Below are positions 4,292 through 5,401 of a stretch of DNA of 5,401 nucleotides, piece by piece. Below the pieces are notes generated by a model that was not told where the DNA came from, did no database searches, and saw nothing but the letters and a program-made list of their open reading frames with translations. Origin of the DNA: Aestuariivirga sp. (GTDB lineage: Bacteria > Pseudomonadota > Alphaproteobacteria > Rhizobiales > Aestuariivirgaceae); NCBI GenBank assembly GCA_020252385.1, contig JADCDC010000491.1, positions 1-5,401 of the forward strand, in the 5' to 3' direction. Position 1 is the stretch's first letter. The number at the start of each line of letters is the position of its first letter. A program made the position numbers and the translations under genes.

Positions 4292-5401
4292 TCAGTTCCT
4301 GGGATCGATGGGCGTGATGGCGCCGAGATCGAGGACCTGCTCGATGAAGCGGGCACCGGCAAGCAGCCGTGCCTCGCCGCGGCCCGGGGCCACGATCTGC
4401 AGGCCCACCGGCAGGTTCTCGCCGGTGAAGCCGCAGGGAATGGAGATGGCGGGACAGCAGGTGAGCGTGATGGCGTGGACGATCATCAGCCAGTCCACAT
4501 AGGTTTCGAGCTTCACCCCGTCGCATTCGGTGACATAGCGCTGCTCGACGGGGAAGGGCGGCACGATGGTGGTGGGGCAGAGCAGCAGGTCATAGGTCTC
4601 GAAGAAGCGGCGCATGCGGCGGAACATTTCGCCGCGCTGGGCCTCCGCACGGGCGATCTCCGCACCGGTAAGCGCGAGACCCATCTCGATGTTCCAGACG
4701 ATCTCGGGCTTCAGGAGATCGCGGTGCTTCTCAAGCAGCGGGCGCATGTTGGCGTAGGCAAGGGCGCGCAGTATCGTGGCGCATTCCCGTGTCTCGCTCA
4801 GGTCGGGGTGGGCCTCCTCGACGATGACGCCGTGGGCCTCCAGCTTCCGTGCGGCCGACAGGACGAGTTCCGCCACCTCGCGGGCGACGGGCGGCAGGCC
4901 AAGGTCACGCGAGACCGCCACCTTGCGCGGCCTCCAGCCGGAGCGCGCGGCGGCAAGATAGGACGTGCCATCGGCGGGAAGGGAGAGCGGGTCGGCAGGC
5001 TCCTCGCCGGTCATGGCGTCGAAGAGCAGCGCCAGGTCCTCGACGTTGCGGGCCATCGGGCCCTCGGTGCCGAGCGTCGAATCGATCTTGGAGAAAACGC
5101 TCGCCGCCACCCGGCCGGGCGAGGGGCGCATGCCCACGACGCCGCAGAAGCTGGCGGGGTTGCGCAGCGAGCCGCCAAGGTCGGACCCATGCGCCGCCCA
5201 CGCCATGCCGGTGGCCAGCGCCACGGCCGCTCCCCCGGAGGAGCCGGATGCCGACATTCGGGTGTTCCAGGGATTGCGCGTCACGCCGAAGACCTCGTTG
5301 AAGGTGTGGGCGCCTGCTCCGAATTCAGGTGTGCTGGACATGGCGTAAACCACCCCGCCATTCGCCTCGAGATGGGTGACGAGAAGGTCGGATGTGTCCG
5401 G
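4292..5401 (-). CDS. Amidase-signature family amidohydrolase, C-terminal 369 codons, 5' end outside window
   Basis: Amidase-signature enzymes cleave C-N bonds of carboxamides with a Ser-cisSer-Lys triad. The reading frame stays open to base 5401, so the first visible GTG (5353) and ATG (5341) are internal codons. Using visible codon 1 at 5401-5399, the core reads STPEFGAG (23-30), GSSGGAA (53-59) with putative cis-serine S54, and GSDLGGSLRNPASFCG (72-87) with nucleophile S78. The S54-S78 spacing of 24 equals that of S217-S241 in FAAH. The catalytic lysine belongs to the upstream (V/I)KD motif and is not in the window. The usual K-(S/T)-N-T-P-E-F segment reads MSSTPEF, with Met21 replacing a conserved but non-catalytic lysine. 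C-terminal features include LLLCPTTIVPPFP and PVGLQIVAPG, both usual for the family. The family often has about 450-500 residues, so roughly 100 are missing. GatA is unlikely because of the tail and context; the substrate is unknown. Confidence 0.92.
   Translation of the reverse strand, partial: PDTSDLLVTHLEANGGVVYAMSSTPEFGAGAHTFNEVFGVTRNPWNTRMSASGSSGGAAVALATGMAWAAHGSDLGGSLRNPASFCGVVGMRPSPGRVAASVFSKIDSTLGTEGPMARNVEDLALLFDAMTGEEPADPLSLPADGTSYLAAARSGWRPRKVAVSRDLGLPPVAREVAELVLSAARKLEAHGVIVEEAHPDLSETRECATILRALAYANMRPLLEKHRDLLKPEIVWNIEMGLALTGAEIARAEAQRGEMFRRMRRFFETYDLLLCPTTIVPPFPVEQRYVTECDGVKLETYVDWLMIVHAITLTCCPAISIPCGFTGENLPVGLQIVAPGRGEARLLAGARFIEQVLDLGAITPIDPRN

Noticed and set aside
5339..5341. 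Met21 of the visible amidase read as loss of the catalytic lysine, making it a dead enzyme
   Set aside because: In GatA and FAAH the triad lysine lies in the (V/I)KD or VKE motif about 75 residues before the cis-serine. The substituted position is only 33 residues before it, so the catalytic lysine is outside the window and cannot be judged.
5341..5353. Start of the amidase gene inside the window at GTG 5353 or ATG 5341
   Set aside because: The frame stays open to base 5401 and the residues before it (including HLEANGGVVYA) fit the family, so these are internal codons.

Overview
The window is GC-rich with a strong G/C third-position bias. Gene content, an FNR/FixK-type operator ahead of hemN, and C/G-rich palindromic intergenic repeats suggest a chromosomal segment of an alphaproteobacterium, probably Hyphomicrobiales (Rhizobiales). 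That placement is inferred from style and protein resemblance; no rRNA or marker phylogeny was possible. All five genes lie on the minus strand, so transcription runs from high to low coordinates. I see no tRNA, rRNA, CRISPR array, transposase or phage gene.

In transcription order: (1) 5401-4292, an amidase-signature hydrolase whose N-terminus lies beyond the window; (2) 4291-4032, a 260-base intergenic stretch with two nearly identical 43-base palindromic repeats in inverted orientation (4061-4103 and 4187-4229), with a smaller nested hairpin between them; (3) 4031-2385, a complete AMP-forming acyl-CoA ligase of the AlkK/DmdB-like type with a strong ribosome binding site; (4) a 68-base gap with a stem-loop and another strong ribosome binding site; (5) 2316-934, a complete class III PLP-dependent aminotransferase; (6) 937-317, an FMN-binding PPOX-class flavoprotein whose start overlaps the aminotransferase stop by 4 bases (ATGA); (7) a 67-base gap with a perfect FNR/FixK-type box; (8) 249-1, the N-terminal 83 codons of hemN, the oxygen-independent coproporphyrinogen III oxidase.

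The ligase, aminotransferase and flavoprotein look like one co-directional transcription unit, with the last two translationally coupled. Amidase, aminotransferase and CoA ligase together are compatible with breakdown of an amide or amino compound to a carboxylic acid that is activated with CoA. The substrate cannot be read from the sequence, and the amidase may belong to a separate unit because of the repeats. hemN is probably an independent low-oxygen-induced gene of heme synthesis that happens to follow on the same strand. The most interesting regulatory reading is its FNR box: the standard class II geometry puts the transcription start about 2 bases before the ATG, suggesting a nearly leaderless message. 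Overall this is an ordinary metabolic region; I do not see a clear novel defence, mobile or RNA system.
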